Shown here: positions 16,373 through 24,727 of the stretch, piece after piece
Numbering within the stretch: position 1 is the stretch's first letter
Layout of the letters: every line of letters starts with the position of its first letter
Source of the DNA: JBBQTQ01 sp038213135
GTDB lineage: Bacteria > Actinomycetota > Thermoleophilia > Gaiellales > Gaiellaceae
DNA: 38,853 nt
Assembly: GCA_038213135.1 (NCBI GenBank)
Contig: JBBQTQ010000014.1
Coordinates: 1 to 38,853 of the forward strand
Direction: 5' to 3'
Made by a program: the position numbers and the translations under genes
The notes under the pieces: generated by a model
What the model saw: only the letters and a program-made list of their open reading frames with translations
What the model was told of the DNA's origin: nothing
Database searches by the model: none

Positions 16373-18730
16373 TCACGCGAGGGCGAGACCAGGTCTGACA
16401 AGCCGTTCCGGGCGCTTCAGCCGCGCGGTCTCGACCGGTGGATTGACCGGGTCGCGTAGCGGCGGCGCGCCGAAGGACGCGGCGACGCGCTCCGCATCCG
16501 GCTCGCCATAGAGCGTCGTCCGCTGGCGCGGCGTTCGGCCGATCGCCCGGATCGCCGCCTCCATTGCCTCGGGCGGCATCTCCTGCCCGTGCTCGGCGCC
16601 TGCCGCGCGCGAGATCGACTCGTTCATCAGCGTCCCGCCGAGGTCGTTCGCACCCGCCCGCAGACACGCCTGCGCGCCGGCCACGCCCATCTTCACCCAG
16701 GAGGTCTGGATGTTCGCGATCTGCGGGTGCAGCGCCAGACGACCGACCGCATGCATGAGCAGCGTCTCGCGGAAGGTCGGCCCGGGCCGCGCGATGCCCT
16801 TCAGATAGATCGGCGCCTCCATGTGCACGAAGGGGAGCGGCACGAACTCCGTGAAGCCGCCGCTGCGCGCCTGCTGCTCGCGCAGCCTCAGGAGATGCCG
16901 CGCCCAGTTCCGCGGCCCGTCGACGTGGCCGAACATGATCGTCGTCGTCGAGCGGAGGCCAACGCGGTGCGCCGCGTCGTGCACCTCGAGCCACTGGTCG
17001 GTCGTCACCTTGTCGGGACAGAGGACGCGCCGCACCTCGTCGTCGAGGATTTCGGCGGCCGTTCCCGGCAGCGAGGCGAGACCGACCGAGCGCAGCCGCT
17101 CGAGATAGCGGTCGAGCGGCTCGCCGAGCGTCGCCGCGCCCTGCCAGACCTCGAGCGCGGAGAACGCGTGCACGTGCAGATCCGGCAGCTCGCGCTTCAC
17201 GGCCTCGCAGACCTCGACGTAGTAGTCGCCGGTGAAGGCCGGGTGGATGCCGCCCTGAAGGCAGACCTCGGTCGCGCCGCGCTCCCACGCCTCGTTGCAG
17301 CGGCGCACGATCTCGTCGAGCGGCACGAGGTACGCCGGGCCGCGCAGGTTCTCGGCGAGCTTGCCCTTCGAGAACGCGCAGAAGCCGCACTTGAAGTAGC
17401 AGACGTTCGTGTAGTTGATGTTGCGCGTCACCACGTACGTGACCGTGTCGCCGTTTACCTCCCGCCGCAACGCGTCGGCCGCGGCGAACACACGGTGGAG
17501 CTCGTCGCCTCGCGCCGAGAAGAGCCGCACGATCTCCTCCTCGCCGAGCACGTCGCGCGAGTCGAGGGGCAGCGCGTCGCGCGACACGAACGGAACTCCG
17601 CCGTCGGCGCCCGGCGCCCACGTGTCGACTCGCGCCAGGCCCGAGGCATCGGCCGCGTTCAGCACATGCGGCATCACACTCGGATCGAGCCAGGCGCCGT
17701 CCACGTAGCGCGGGTGCACGGCCAGTCGCGGAGCGAGCTCGAAGCCGCGCGAGCGCGTGCCGGCAGCGAGGCGCTCCAGCTCGGGCCAGGGTGCCTCCGG
17801 ATTGACGTGATCGATTGTCACCGGCGAGACGCCGCCCCAGTCGTCGATGCCCGCGTCGAGCAGCTGCGGGAAGTCGTCGTAACTGAGGTTCGGCGGCACC
17901 TGGACGGTCACCTCGGGCTGGAGGACGAGCCGCGCGGCCGCGGCCGTCCAGAGCAGCTCGTCGAGGCTCGGCTCCGGAGCGTTGACCATCTGTGTGCCCG
18001 GCTTCGCCCGGAAGTTCTGGACGATCACCTCCTGGATGTGGCCGTAGCGCTCGTGCAGGTCGCGGATCGCGAGCAGGGCGTCGATTCGCTCCTCGCGGGT
18101 CTCGCCGATCCCGATCAGGATCCCGGTGGTGAACGGGATCGCAAGCTCTCCCGCGAGCCGGATCGTCTCGAGCCGAGCCGCCGGTCGCTTGTCGGGCGAG
18201 CCGAAATGCGGGCCGCCGCGCTCGGAGAGCCGGTCGGAGATCGTCTCCAGCATGATCCCCTGCGAGGCCGAAACCTCCCGCAGCGCCGCGAGCTCCTCGC
18301 GCGTCATCACGCCCGGATTCGCGTGGGGCAGCAGGCCGGTCTCGTCGAGGACGAGCCGGCACATGCGGACGAGGTACTCGATCGTCGTCGTGCAGCCGAG
18401 CTCCGTGAGCTCCTCGCGGGCTGCCCGGTAGCGGAGCTCTGGCTTGTCGCCGAGCGTGAAGAGCGCCTCCCGGCAACCGGCGGCGGCACCGGCTCGCGCG
18501 ATCTCGAGCACCTCGTCCGCGCCGAGGTAGGCCCGCTCGCCCCGCTTCGGAGGAGCCGCGAACGTGCAGTAATGGCAGACGTCCCGGCACAGCTTCGTGA
18601 GCGGGATGAAGACCTTCGGCGAGTAGGTGATCACCCCGTCGCGAGCTCGCGCGCGGACGGCGCGGGCGGGTTCGAGCAACCCGGCCGGCTCGAGCGCGAC
18701 GAGCGCGCGTGCCTCGTCCCTCGCCAGCAC
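16373..18730 (-). CDS. fbiC: FO synthase, fused CofG-CofH (FbiC)
   Basis: The 785-residue protein makes 7,8-didemethyl-8-hydroxy-5-deazariboflavin, the chromophore of F420, from a tyrosine-derived radical and a flavin precursor. It contains two radical-SAM domains. The CofG half (1-~390) has CRDVCHYC with Cys48, Cys52 and Cys55. The CofH half (~400-785) has CYFKCGFC with Cys444, Cys448 and Cys451, and later LQGGIHP and TEFVPLPFVH. Such a fusion is typical of Actinobacteria; archaea have separate genes. It starts at GTG 18730 with TATGCT 6 bases upstream, and is divergent from cofC with only 20 bases between starts. Confidence 0.97.
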   Translation of the reverse strand: MLARDEARALVALEPAGLLEPARAVRARARDGVITYSPKVFIPLTKLCRDVCHYCTFAAPPKRGERAYLGADEVLEIARAGAAAGCREALFTLGDKPELRYRAAREELTELGCTTTIEYLVRMCRLVLDETGLLPHANPGVMTREELAALREVSASQGIMLETISDRLSERGGPHFGSPDKRPAARLETIRLAGELAIPFTTGILIGIGETREERIDALLAIRDLHERYGHIQEVIVQNFRAKPGTQMVNAPEPSLDELLWTAAAARLVLQPEVTVQVPPNLSYDDFPQLLDAGIDDWGGVSPVTIDHVNPEAPWPELERLAAGTRSRGFELAPRLAVHPRYVDGAWLDPSVMPHVLNAADASGLARVDTWAPGADGGVPFVSRDALPLDSRDVLGEEEIVRLFSARGDELHRVFAAADALRREVNGDTVTYVVTRNINYTNVCYFKCGFCAFSKGKLAENLRGPAYLVPLDEIVRRCNEAWERGATEVCLQGGIHPAFTGDYYVEVCEAVKRELPDLHVHAFSALEVWQGAATLGEPLDRYLERLRSVGLASLPGTAAEILDDEVRRVLCPDKVTTDQWLEVHDAAHRVGLRSTTTIMFGHVDGPRNWARHLLRLREQQARSGGFTEFVPLPFVHMEAPIYLKGIARPGPTFRETLLMHAVGRLALHPQIANIQTSWVKMGVAGAQACLRAGANDLGGTLMNESISRAAGAEHGQEMPPEAMEAAIRAIGRTPRQRTTLYGEPDAERVAASFGAPPLRDPVNPPVETARLKRPERLVRPGLALA

Positions 18731-18736
18731 GTTGTG

Positions 18737-18744
18737 AGCATACT
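18737..18744. promoter_or_regulatory. Overlapping divergent -10 boxes between fbiC and cofC
   Basis: On the minus strand TATGCT (18742-18737) ends 6 bases before fbiC. On the plus strand CATACT (18739-18744), a weaker match, ends 6 bases before cofC. The two overlap in the palindrome-like TGAGCATACTCA, so the genes probably compete for polymerase or share a regulator. Confidence 0.45.
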
Positions 18745-18750
18745 CAGGCG

Positions 18751-19317
18751 GTGGACGCTCACGTTCTCGTCCCCGTGAAGCGCCTCGACGAGGCGAAGAG
18801 CCGGCTGGCGAACGTGCTCTCGGCCGAGGAGCGGGCCGAGTTGATGCAGCGCCTCTTGGTAGGCGTCGTCGAAGCGATCGCCCAAGCGGGCGTCGGGCCG
18901 ATCACGATCGTGACCGCCGATCCGCTCGAGCTCGACGGGGTCGCCCGCTTCGACGACCGCGGTCTCCCGTGGAACGATGCGCTGCGAGCCGCGATGCGCG
19001 AGGTCGTCACGGAGCCGGTCGTCGCTGTGATTTCGGCCGACCTGCCGCTGCTGCGCGCCGCCGAGGTGCGCGCGCTCGTCGAGGCGACGCCTGAGCTCGG
19101 GCTCGCGATCGCCCGAGCGACCGACGGCGGTACGAACGCCGTCTCGATGCGGCCGCCGGCCGTGCTGACGACCCGCTTCGGTGAGCCGCAGAGCGCGCGG
19201 CGGCATGCCGATTCGGCGGGTGCGATGCGACTCGACTGGACTATCATCGACCTCCCCGGTCTGGCGTTCGACATCGACACGCCCGCCGACCTCGAGCGCC
19301 TGAAAGCCGCCGCGTGA
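18751..19317 (+). CDS. cofC: 2-phospho-L-lactate / phosphoenolpyruvate guanylyltransferase
   Basis: The 188-residue nucleotidyltransferase activates the C3 acid (2-phospholactate in archaea, phosphoenolpyruvate in mycobacteria, where the gene is called fbiD) with GTP for F420 synthesis. It shows LVPVKRLDEAKSRLA (6-20), VISADLPLLR (93-102), TDGGTNAVSMRPP (124-136) and FDIDTPADLERL (173-184). The length fits. GTG 18751 aligns with the family N-terminus; the frame is open upstream but holds no family sequence. It is divergent from fbiC and followed by a structured 142-base gap, then fgd. Confidence 0.92.
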   Translation: MDAHVLVPVKRLDEAKSRLANVLSAEERAELMQRLLVGVVEAIAQAGVGPITIVTADPLELDGVARFDDRGLPWNDALRAAMREVVTEPVVAVISADLPLLRAAEVRALVEATPELGLAIARATDGGTNAVSMRPPAVLTTRFGEPQSARRHADSAGAMRLDWTIIDLPGLAFDIDTPADLERLKAAA

Positions 19318-19459
19318 CTGTCCACTCGAGCCGTAGGAAGGGGACAAGCCCCCGTGGCGGACGTCACAAGCAAGATGCCTGCAAGTCGGCCCTTAAGCGC
19401 CTTCTGGCGCCCCCGCCACCTGTCCCTTCCGGCCCCCAAACTGGGGCCAGCCCCCAGCT
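19318..19459 (+). other. Structured intergenic region upstream of fgd
   Basis: No gene is seen in these 142 bases, but several inverted repeats are. GGAAGGGGACA (19336-19346) can pair with TGTCCCTTCC (19421-19430) and GTGGCGG with CCGCCAC just inside, giving a long imperfect stem. Inside it GCGCC/GGCGC forms a small hairpin around 19398-19411, and GGGGACAAGCCCC is self-complementary. Next to fgd, GGCCCC/GGGGCC and CTGGGG/CCCCAG can form alternative hairpins. No Shine-Dalgarno precedes the fgd GTG. It may be a terminator, a leader that controls fgd, or a small palindromic repeat. Confidence 0.5.
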
Positions 19460-20458
19460 GTGACCGTTCGGTACGGGTACAAGGCCTCGGCGGAGCAGTT
19501 CGCGCCCCGGGAGCTGCTCGACTACTCCGAGCAGGCCGAGCAGCTCGGCCTCGAGATCATCGCGATCTCGGATCACTTCCAGCCCTGGCGGCATCACGGC
19601 GGCCACAGCCCCGCCTCGCTGACCTGGCTCGGCGCGGTCGGCGAGCGGACGGAGCGCTCGCTGCTCGGCACGAGCGTGCTGACCCCGACGATGCGCTACC
19701 ACCCGTCGATCGTCGCGCAGGCCTTCGCCACGCTCGCGTGCCTCAACCCCGGCCGCGTCTTCCTCGGCGTCGGCACCGGGGAGGCGATGAACGAGACGCC
19801 GGCGACGGGAGCCGAGTGGCCCGGCGCCAAGGAGCGGCGCCAGCGTCTCGCCGAGTCGATCGAGCTGATGGGCCGCCTCTGGCGCGAGGAGCGCGTCGAC
19901 TTCGAGGGCGAGTACTACCGCACCGAGCGCGCAACCATCTACGACCGCCCGGACGAGCCGGTGCCGATCTTCATGGCCGCCTCGGGTCCGCTCGCCGCGA
20001 AGCTCGCCGGCCGCGTCGGGGACGGGTTCATCGCCACGAGCGGCAAGAAGCAGGAGCTTTACGAGGAGCTGCTCGCGAACCTCGCCGAGGGCGCGACTGG
20101 CGCCGGCCGAGATGCCGCCACGATGCCGAAGCTGATCGAGATCAAGGTCTCGTACGACCATGATCCCGACTACGCGCGCGACGCCTGCCGCTGGTGGGCC
20201 GCCCTCTCGCTGACCCCGGAGGAGAAGAGCGGCGTCGAGGACCCGATCGAGATGGAGCGCTTAGCCGACGCGGCCGCCGACCGCGCGCACTCCCGCTTCA
20301 TCGTCTCGAACGATCCCGAGGAGGTCGTCGAGAAGATCGACTGGTACGTCGGCCTCGGCTTCGACCACCTGGTCTTCCACGCGCCGGGGGACGACCAGGG
20401 CCGCTTCCTGGAGCAGTTCTGCGCGGACGTGCTGCCGCGCCTGCGCGAGCGCTTCTAG
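19460..20458 (+). CDS. fgd: F420-dependent glucose-6-phosphate dehydrogenase (FGD1-like)
   Basis: The 332-residue luciferase-like TIM-barrel enzyme oxidises glucose-6-phosphate and reduces F420. Large parts recall mycobacterial FGD1: GYKASAEQFAPREL (6-19), SDHFQPWRHHGGH (37-49), LGTSVLTPTMRY and FLGVGTGEAMNE (101-112). His39, Trp43 and Glu108 stand where FGD1 has its catalytic His40, Trp44 and Glu109. Of the phosphate-binding residues, the TSGK lysine is kept, while the FGD1 EMEK lysine is Arg here (EMER). GTG 19460 matches the family start. It is convergent with the diguanylate cyclase gene; their stop codons share one CTAG. This is the enzyme that supplies reduced F420. Confidence 0.94.
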   Translation: MTVRYGYKASAEQFAPRELLDYSEQAEQLGLEIIAISDHFQPWRHHGGHSPASLTWLGAVGERTERSLLGTSVLTPTMRYHPSIVAQAFATLACLNPGRVFLGVGTGEAMNETPATGAEWPGAKERRQRLAESIELMGRLWREERVDFEGEYYRTERATIYDRPDEPVPIFMAASGPLAAKLAGRVGDGFIATSGKKQELYEELLANLAEGATGAGRDAATMPKLIEIKVSYDHDPDYARDACRWWAALSLTPEEKSGVEDPIEMERLADAAADRAHSRFIVSNDPEEVVEKIDWYVGLGFDHLVFHAPGDDQGRFLEQFCADVLPRLRERF

Positions 20459-23034
20459 TAGCGCGAAAGCGCGAGCGTCGCCTGGTCGGCGATGCCCGCG
20501 AGTAGCTTGAGCTTGCGGTCGCCGAAGACGTGCTCCGCGTCCGCCGCCGCAACGACGAGGTAGCCGAGCCGGCTCCCGGAGAGGGCCAAACGCGCGACAG
20601 CGACCGGCACAGACGCATCCTCGGCTCCGGGAACGCCGCGCATGTCCTCGGGCCGGAGGACGACGGGTTCGCTCGAGTCAACGAGCCGGAGGACTTCCGC
20701 AATCGGGAACGCCGGGCCGATGCCGGCGTTCGCCCCATGCGCCGCGACGATCTCGATGACGTCCCCTGACTCGGATTCGACGATCACATAGGACCGCGGG
20801 CCGCTGAGCATCCGCGAAGCCATCGCGGTCACCCGCTCGAGCACGTCCTGCTGGCCTCCCGCAGTCGCGAGCTCGCGCGCGCACTCGAGCAGCGCGCTGG
20901 CCACCTCGGCCGTCTCGCGCTGGTGGCGATGCAGGGATGCCTTCTCCAGAGCGACCGACGCCCGGTAGGCGAGACCCTCGAGCAGCCGCAGCCGCTCGTC
21001 GGTGAAGTGCTTGATGTCGTCGCCCGCGTCGCGCACGGTCAGCCAGCCCCTGACGCCGAACCCCGGGCTGAGCGGCGCGATCGCACACGCGCGGAGAGCG
21101 CCGTCGGGTGCGTGGGGCCAGAAACCCTGGCGCAGCTCGCGGGCACTCATCAGGAACGACCGACGCCGGGACGCGATCTCCAGGGCAGCACTGGTGTCGA
21201 CCGGGTTGACGGTCACAGGCCCGCCCTCGAGATCGGGATAGCCGACCTGGGCGGCACAACGGAAGTCGGAGGTCTCCTGGTGCTCCAGCCAGAGCGAGCA
21301 CTGCTCGACGTCGAGCAGCCGGGCGACGACGCCGACGGCCTTGGACGCTATCTCCTCGAAGGAGTCCGCCTGGGAGATCGCGTCGGCGAACTCCAGCCAC
21401 GCCTTCGCATTCTCCGCCTCGCGCCGCACCGCCTCGTAGAGCCTCGCGTTCTCGAGGGCGACGGACGCCTGGCCGGCCAGAACCTCGAGCAGCCGCACGT
21501 CGTCGCCGTCGAACTGGTCGAGACCCAGCTTCGAGAGGAGGACGATCCCGATCACGCGCGACCCGTAGCGCAGCGGGACCGCCAGGATCGACTCGTCGAT
21601 TGGGGCGGTGCCCGGAATCTGCATCGTGTGCTCGCACGAGAGCGCGTCCGGAACGAGCAGCGAGCGCCCGGTGGCGGCCACATGGCCGGCGATGCCTTGT
21701 CCGACCTTGACGGCGGGGGGCGCCATGTCGCTGCCGTCCAGCGCACCGAGGTCGCCTCGGTAAGCGATCGGCCGCACTTCGCCCACCTCGACGGCGTAGA
21801 CGCGGCACGTGTGGTAGTCGATCAGCATCCGCAGCTCGCTGACGATCGCCTCGCCGATCTCGCGCACGTCGTTGAGCCGGCTGAGGCGTCCGGCGAGGCT
21901 CTGGAGCATCTTCAGGTGCGCGATCGAGCGGATGTCGCTGGCGTCGCGCAGGACCTGCGGCCGCTCGACGCTCGTCGCGTCGAAGACAACGACCTGATTC
22001 TTGCCACGCGCCTTCGCGGTCATCATCGCGCTCTCGGCGCAGACCACGAGCTCGCGCGGATTCATGGCGTGGTCGGGGCCCTGCGCAACGCCGATCGAGA
22101 GGGTGACCTCGCCCGCCGCGTCGATCGGGCGGCGCTCGAGGCGGTGCATCAGACGACGCGCCAGACCCATCGCCGACGCGGCGTCACAGGAGGGCATGAT
22201 CACCGCGAACTCCTCGCCGCCGAGGCGGCAGACGACGTCGGAAGCGCGAACGATCGCCCGCGCGGTCTCGGAGAGCGCGATCAGGATCTGGTCGCCCACC
22301 GCGTGTCCGCAGATGTCGTTGACCCGCTTGAACTCGTCGATGTCGAACATGATCAGAGCGACGGAATCGCGCGCGCGGTTCGCTCTCGTCAGCTCGGCCC
22401 GCAGACGCTCGTGGAAGTAGCGGTGGTTGTAGAGGCCGGTCAGCGAATCGGTCTGCGCCTGGAACTCGAGCTGGGCGCGCACCTGGGCGTTGTCGAGCGC
22501 CAGGGCGGCGGCGTCGCCGAACCACTTGGCGAGCTCGAACTCGTCCGAGTCGAACTGGGCCGCCTCGCCGATCCGGTAGATGTTGAGCGCGCCCTTCAGC
22601 GAGCCGCGGGCGACGAGCGGCACCGAGATCAGCGCCTCCGGATCGGGCGGGGTTCCCGGCACGAAGGCGACACGTGGATCGAGATGCGCCCGGTTGCTCA
22701 GCACCGACTGGCGGCGCGCGACCGCCCAGCCTGTGATTCCCTCGCCGAACGGAACGTTGTTGCTGAGGATCTCCTCCGCCCATTCGCTGCGGGCGAGGAC
22801 GGGCACGAGCGAGCGGTCGTTCTCGTCCGCCTCGTAGATGTGGAGAGCGTCGTAGGGGACGAGCTCGTCGAGCGTGTCGGCGATCCGGTCGAGCAGAGAG
22901 TCGAGACTCTGCTCCGAGAGGACGTGGTGGAAGACCTCCGCAAGGCGGCGGTACGACTCGACGAGCGCCGCAGAACGTCCAGGCGGGTCTCGGTCCGCGT
23001 TCGGAAAGATGGGTGCTGGCTGAGGGAGGGCCAC
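20455..23034 (-). CDS. Multi-GAF diguanylate cyclase (GAF-GGDEF-GAF-GAF-GAF)
   Basis: The 859-residue soluble signalling protein has a GAF domain (about 38-185), a GGDEF domain (about 195-350) and three more GAF-like domains (about 370-515, 535-690 and 700-857). The GGDEF domain is probably active: the motif is GGEEF (272-276), with DSLTGLYNHRYF ahead of it and MFDIDEFKRVND at 229-240. An inhibitory I-site RASD (263-266) lies five residues before the motif. There are no transmembrane segments. A cyclase followed by several GAF domains is an unusual order, since sensors usually come first. It lies inside the F420 gene island between fgd and cofE. Confidence 0.92.
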   Translation of the reverse strand: MALPQPAPIFPNADRDPPGRSAALVESYRRLAEVFHHVLSEQSLDSLLDRIADTLDELVPYDALHIYEADENDRSLVPVLARSEWAEEILSNNVPFGEGITGWAVARRQSVLSNRAHLDPRVAFVPGTPPDPEALISVPLVARGSLKGALNIYRIGEAAQFDSDEFELAKWFGDAAALALDNAQVRAQLEFQAQTDSLTGLYNHRYFHERLRAELTRANRARDSVALIMFDIDEFKRVNDICGHAVGDQILIALSETARAIVRASDVVCRLGGEEFAVIMPSCDAASAMGLARRLMHRLERRPIDAAGEVTLSIGVAQGPDHAMNPRELVVCAESAMMTAKARGKNQVVVFDATSVERPQVLRDASDIRSIAHLKMLQSLAGRLSRLNDVREIGEAIVSELRMLIDYHTCRVYAVEVGEVRPIAYRGDLGALDGSDMAPPAVKVGQGIAGHVAATGRSLLVPDALSCEHTMQIPGTAPIDESILAVPLRYGSRVIGIVLLSKLGLDQFDGDDVRLLEVLAGQASVALENARLYEAVRREAENAKAWLEFADAISQADSFEEIASKAVGVVARLLDVEQCSLWLEHQETSDFRCAAQVGYPDLEGGPVTVNPVDTSAALEIASRRRSFLMSARELRQGFWPHAPDGALRACAIAPLSPGFGVRGWLTVRDAGDDIKHFTDERLRLLEGLAYRASVALEKASLHRHQRETAEVASALLECARELATAGGQQDVLERVTAMASRMLSGPRSYVIVESESGDVIEIVAAHGANAGIGPAFPIAEVLRLVDSSEPVVLRPEDMRGVPGAEDASVPVAVARLALSGSRLGYLVVAAADAEHVFGDRKLKLLAGIADQATLALSRY

Positions 23035-23061
23035 GTAATCCGGCTATCGACCGGGATCGCG

Positions 23062-23084
23062 CCTCGTTGAATGCGCAAACGAGG
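23062..23084. terminator. Hairpin downstream of cofE / upstream of cyclase gene
   Basis: CCTCGTT (23062-23068) pairs with AACGAGG (23078-23084) around a 9-base loop, in the 60-base gap between two same-strand genes. It could end cofE transcripts or lie in the cyclase leader. Confidence 0.4.
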
Positions 23085-23094
23085 GATTAGCGGG

Positions 23095-23802
23095 TCAGCG
23101 GAAAAGGTCGCGCTCGCGCTCCATCACGAGCTCCTGGGCGCTTCCCTCGCCGGTGGCAGCGAAGCCGCGGACGATCGCCACCGGCACCGCGTCCGTCTTC
23201 CCCATCACGAGCTCGGCCGCGCCCGCGAGCTCGTCGGCGACGGCGATCACCGTTGCGTGTAGCTCGTACCCGTTGCGATCGAGCTGTCCGCGGAGGTCCT
23301 GCAGCGGCTCGAGACCGGCGACGCCGATCGCGACGCCGACGATGCCCTGCCGCCAGGGGCGCCCGAAGGAGTCGGAGACGATCACGGCGACGTGTCCGCC
23401 GAGCCGCTCGCGGATCCGCTTGGCCGACGCGTCGGGATCGAGCGGCAGCAGGACGAGGGTGTCCCGCTCGGGTGCGTTCGAGGCGTCGACCCCCGACGAG
23501 GCGCAGACGAAGCCGTGCTTCGTCTCGGCGATGATCAGTGGCGGGCGGGAACGGACGATCCGGGCGGCCTCGTCGAGGATCACCTGCGTGTGGCGCGGGT
23601 CGCGGTCTCCGGTCAGCCTGTGCGCCTCGGCGGAGGGCTCGACGTCCGCAAGACGGACGACGCGGCCCTCGGCCTTCGAGACCGCCTTCTGAGCGACCAC
23701 GACGACGTCGCGGGGTTCGACCCGCGCGTGCTCGGCGATCAGCGCGCCGAGGTCGTCGCCCTGTTGGATCTCCGGAAGGCCCTCGACCGGGATGATCCTC
23801 AG
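23095..23802 (-). CDS. cofE: Coenzyme F420-0:L-glutamate ligase (CofE), CTG start
   Basis: The 235-residue enzyme adds gamma-linked glutamates to F420-0 with GTP. Family motifs are VAQKAVSKAEG (36-46), ETKHGFVCASSGVDASN (93-109) and VSDSFGRPWRQG (142-153). The protein ends after the ligase domain; mycobacterial FbiB continues into a nitroreductase-like domain that reduces dehydro-F420. No ATG, GTG or TTG exists in frame near the expected N-terminus RIIPVEGLPEI. CTG 23802-23800 is the best start and overlaps the cofD stop as CTGA. The two genes are therefore translationally coupled. Confidence 0.92.
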   Translation of the reverse strand: MRIIPVEGLPEIQQGDDLGALIAEHARVEPRDVVVVAQKAVSKAEGRVVRLADVEPSAEAHRLTGDRDPRHTQVILDEAARIVRSRPPLIIAETKHGFVCASSGVDASNAPERDTLVLLPLDPDASAKRIRERLGGHVAVIVSDSFGRPWRQGIVGVAIGVAGLEPLQDLRGQLDRNGYELHATVIAVADELAGAAELVMGKTDAVPVAIVRGFAATGEGSAQELVMERERDLFR

Positions 23803-24704
23803 CTCGCCGATGCGAGCACCACCTCGGCGAGGCGGCGGCGGGCGGCCGCGTCGGACATCAGCGTCTGCGTCACCACGGTTCGGACGGGAGCCTCGCCGGC
23901 GTCCGCCTCGTCGATCACGAGCACGTCGATCAGCCCTGCGTAGCAGGCCGCGACGTGGGCGGGCGAGGTGCCGCCCGCGAGGCGCGTCAGCATCCGGTCG
24001 GCGGGTCCTTTGACGGCTCTGCCGCCGACGATCGGGCTCACCGCCACGCACGGGACTCGGCGCCGCTCGATCGCCTCGCGAATCGCCGGCACCGCGAGGA
24101 TCGGGTGGATCGAGATGTACGGATTGCTCGGCGCGATCACGAGCATGTCTGCTCTGTCGAGCGCCTCGAGCACGCCCGGCGCGGGCTCGGCCTTCCCTTC
24201 GAAGCGAACTCCGTCGACCTCGTCGCGGCAACGGCGGCCGACGAACCACTCTTGCAAGGAAAAGGAGCCGGCGGGCGTGTCGATCCACGTCCGCAGCTCG
24301 TCGTCGGTTGCAGGCAGCAGACGAGCGGGCGCGCCGAACGCCGCGGCGAGGCGCGCGGTCACGGCGGAAAGCGCCACGCCCGAGCGCAGCGCCTGCGTCC
24401 TGACGAGATGCAGCCCGAGGTCGCGGTCGCCGAGCTTGAACCAGGCCTCGCCGCCAAGCTGCTCGACCTCGGCGAGCGCGTTCCAGGTCTCGTCGGCGCG
24501 CCCCCAGCCGCGCTCCTCGTCGGCGATGCCCGCGAGCGCGTAGAGGACGCTGTCGAGGTCGGGCGAGACGTGCAGCCCGAGCACCTCCAGGTCGTCGCCG
24601 ACGTTGACGATCGCGGTCACGTTCTCGGGCGGCATGGCGTCGACGAGGCCGCGCAGGAAGCGCGCCCCGCCCACACCTCCCGAGAGCGCGACGATTCCCG
24701 GCAC
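23799..24704 (-). CDS. cofD: 2-phospho-L-lactate / PEP transferase (CofD/FbiA)
   Basis: The 301-residue enzyme joins the activated C3 phosphoacid to FO to give (dehydro-)F420-0. Motifs are IVALSGGVGGARFLRGL (4-20), NVGDDLEVLGLHVSPDLDS, the DMLVIAPSNPYISI stretch and AVSPIVGGRAVKGPADRML. GTG 24704 is chosen because it places VPGIVALSGG at the N-terminus as in the family; the open frame further upstream reads into unlike sequence. TAGTGT lies about 10 bases upstream on the minus strand. It is divergent from the PolX-like gene with 23 bases between starts and coupled to cofE. Confidence 0.94.
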   Translation of the reverse strand: MPGIVALSGGVGGARFLRGLVDAMPPENVTAIVNVGDDLEVLGLHVSPDLDSVLYALAGIADEERGWGRADETWNALAEVEQLGGEAWFKLGDRDLGLHLVRTQALRSGVALSAVTARLAAAFGAPARLLPATDDELRTWIDTPAGSFSLQEWFVGRRCRDEVDGVRFEGKAEPAPGVLEALDRADMLVIAPSNPYISIHPILAVPAIREAIERRRVPCVAVSPIVGGRAVKGPADRMLTRLAGGTSPAHVAACYAGLIDVLVIDEADAGEAPVRTVVTQTLMSDAAARRRLAEVVLASAS

Positions 24705-24727
24705 GACGTGACGGACACTACCGCCGC

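Noticed and set aside
19354..20163. A 269-codon frame over the start of fgd
   Set aside because: It is in a different frame from the strongly conserved FGD1-like protein and is Arg-rich.
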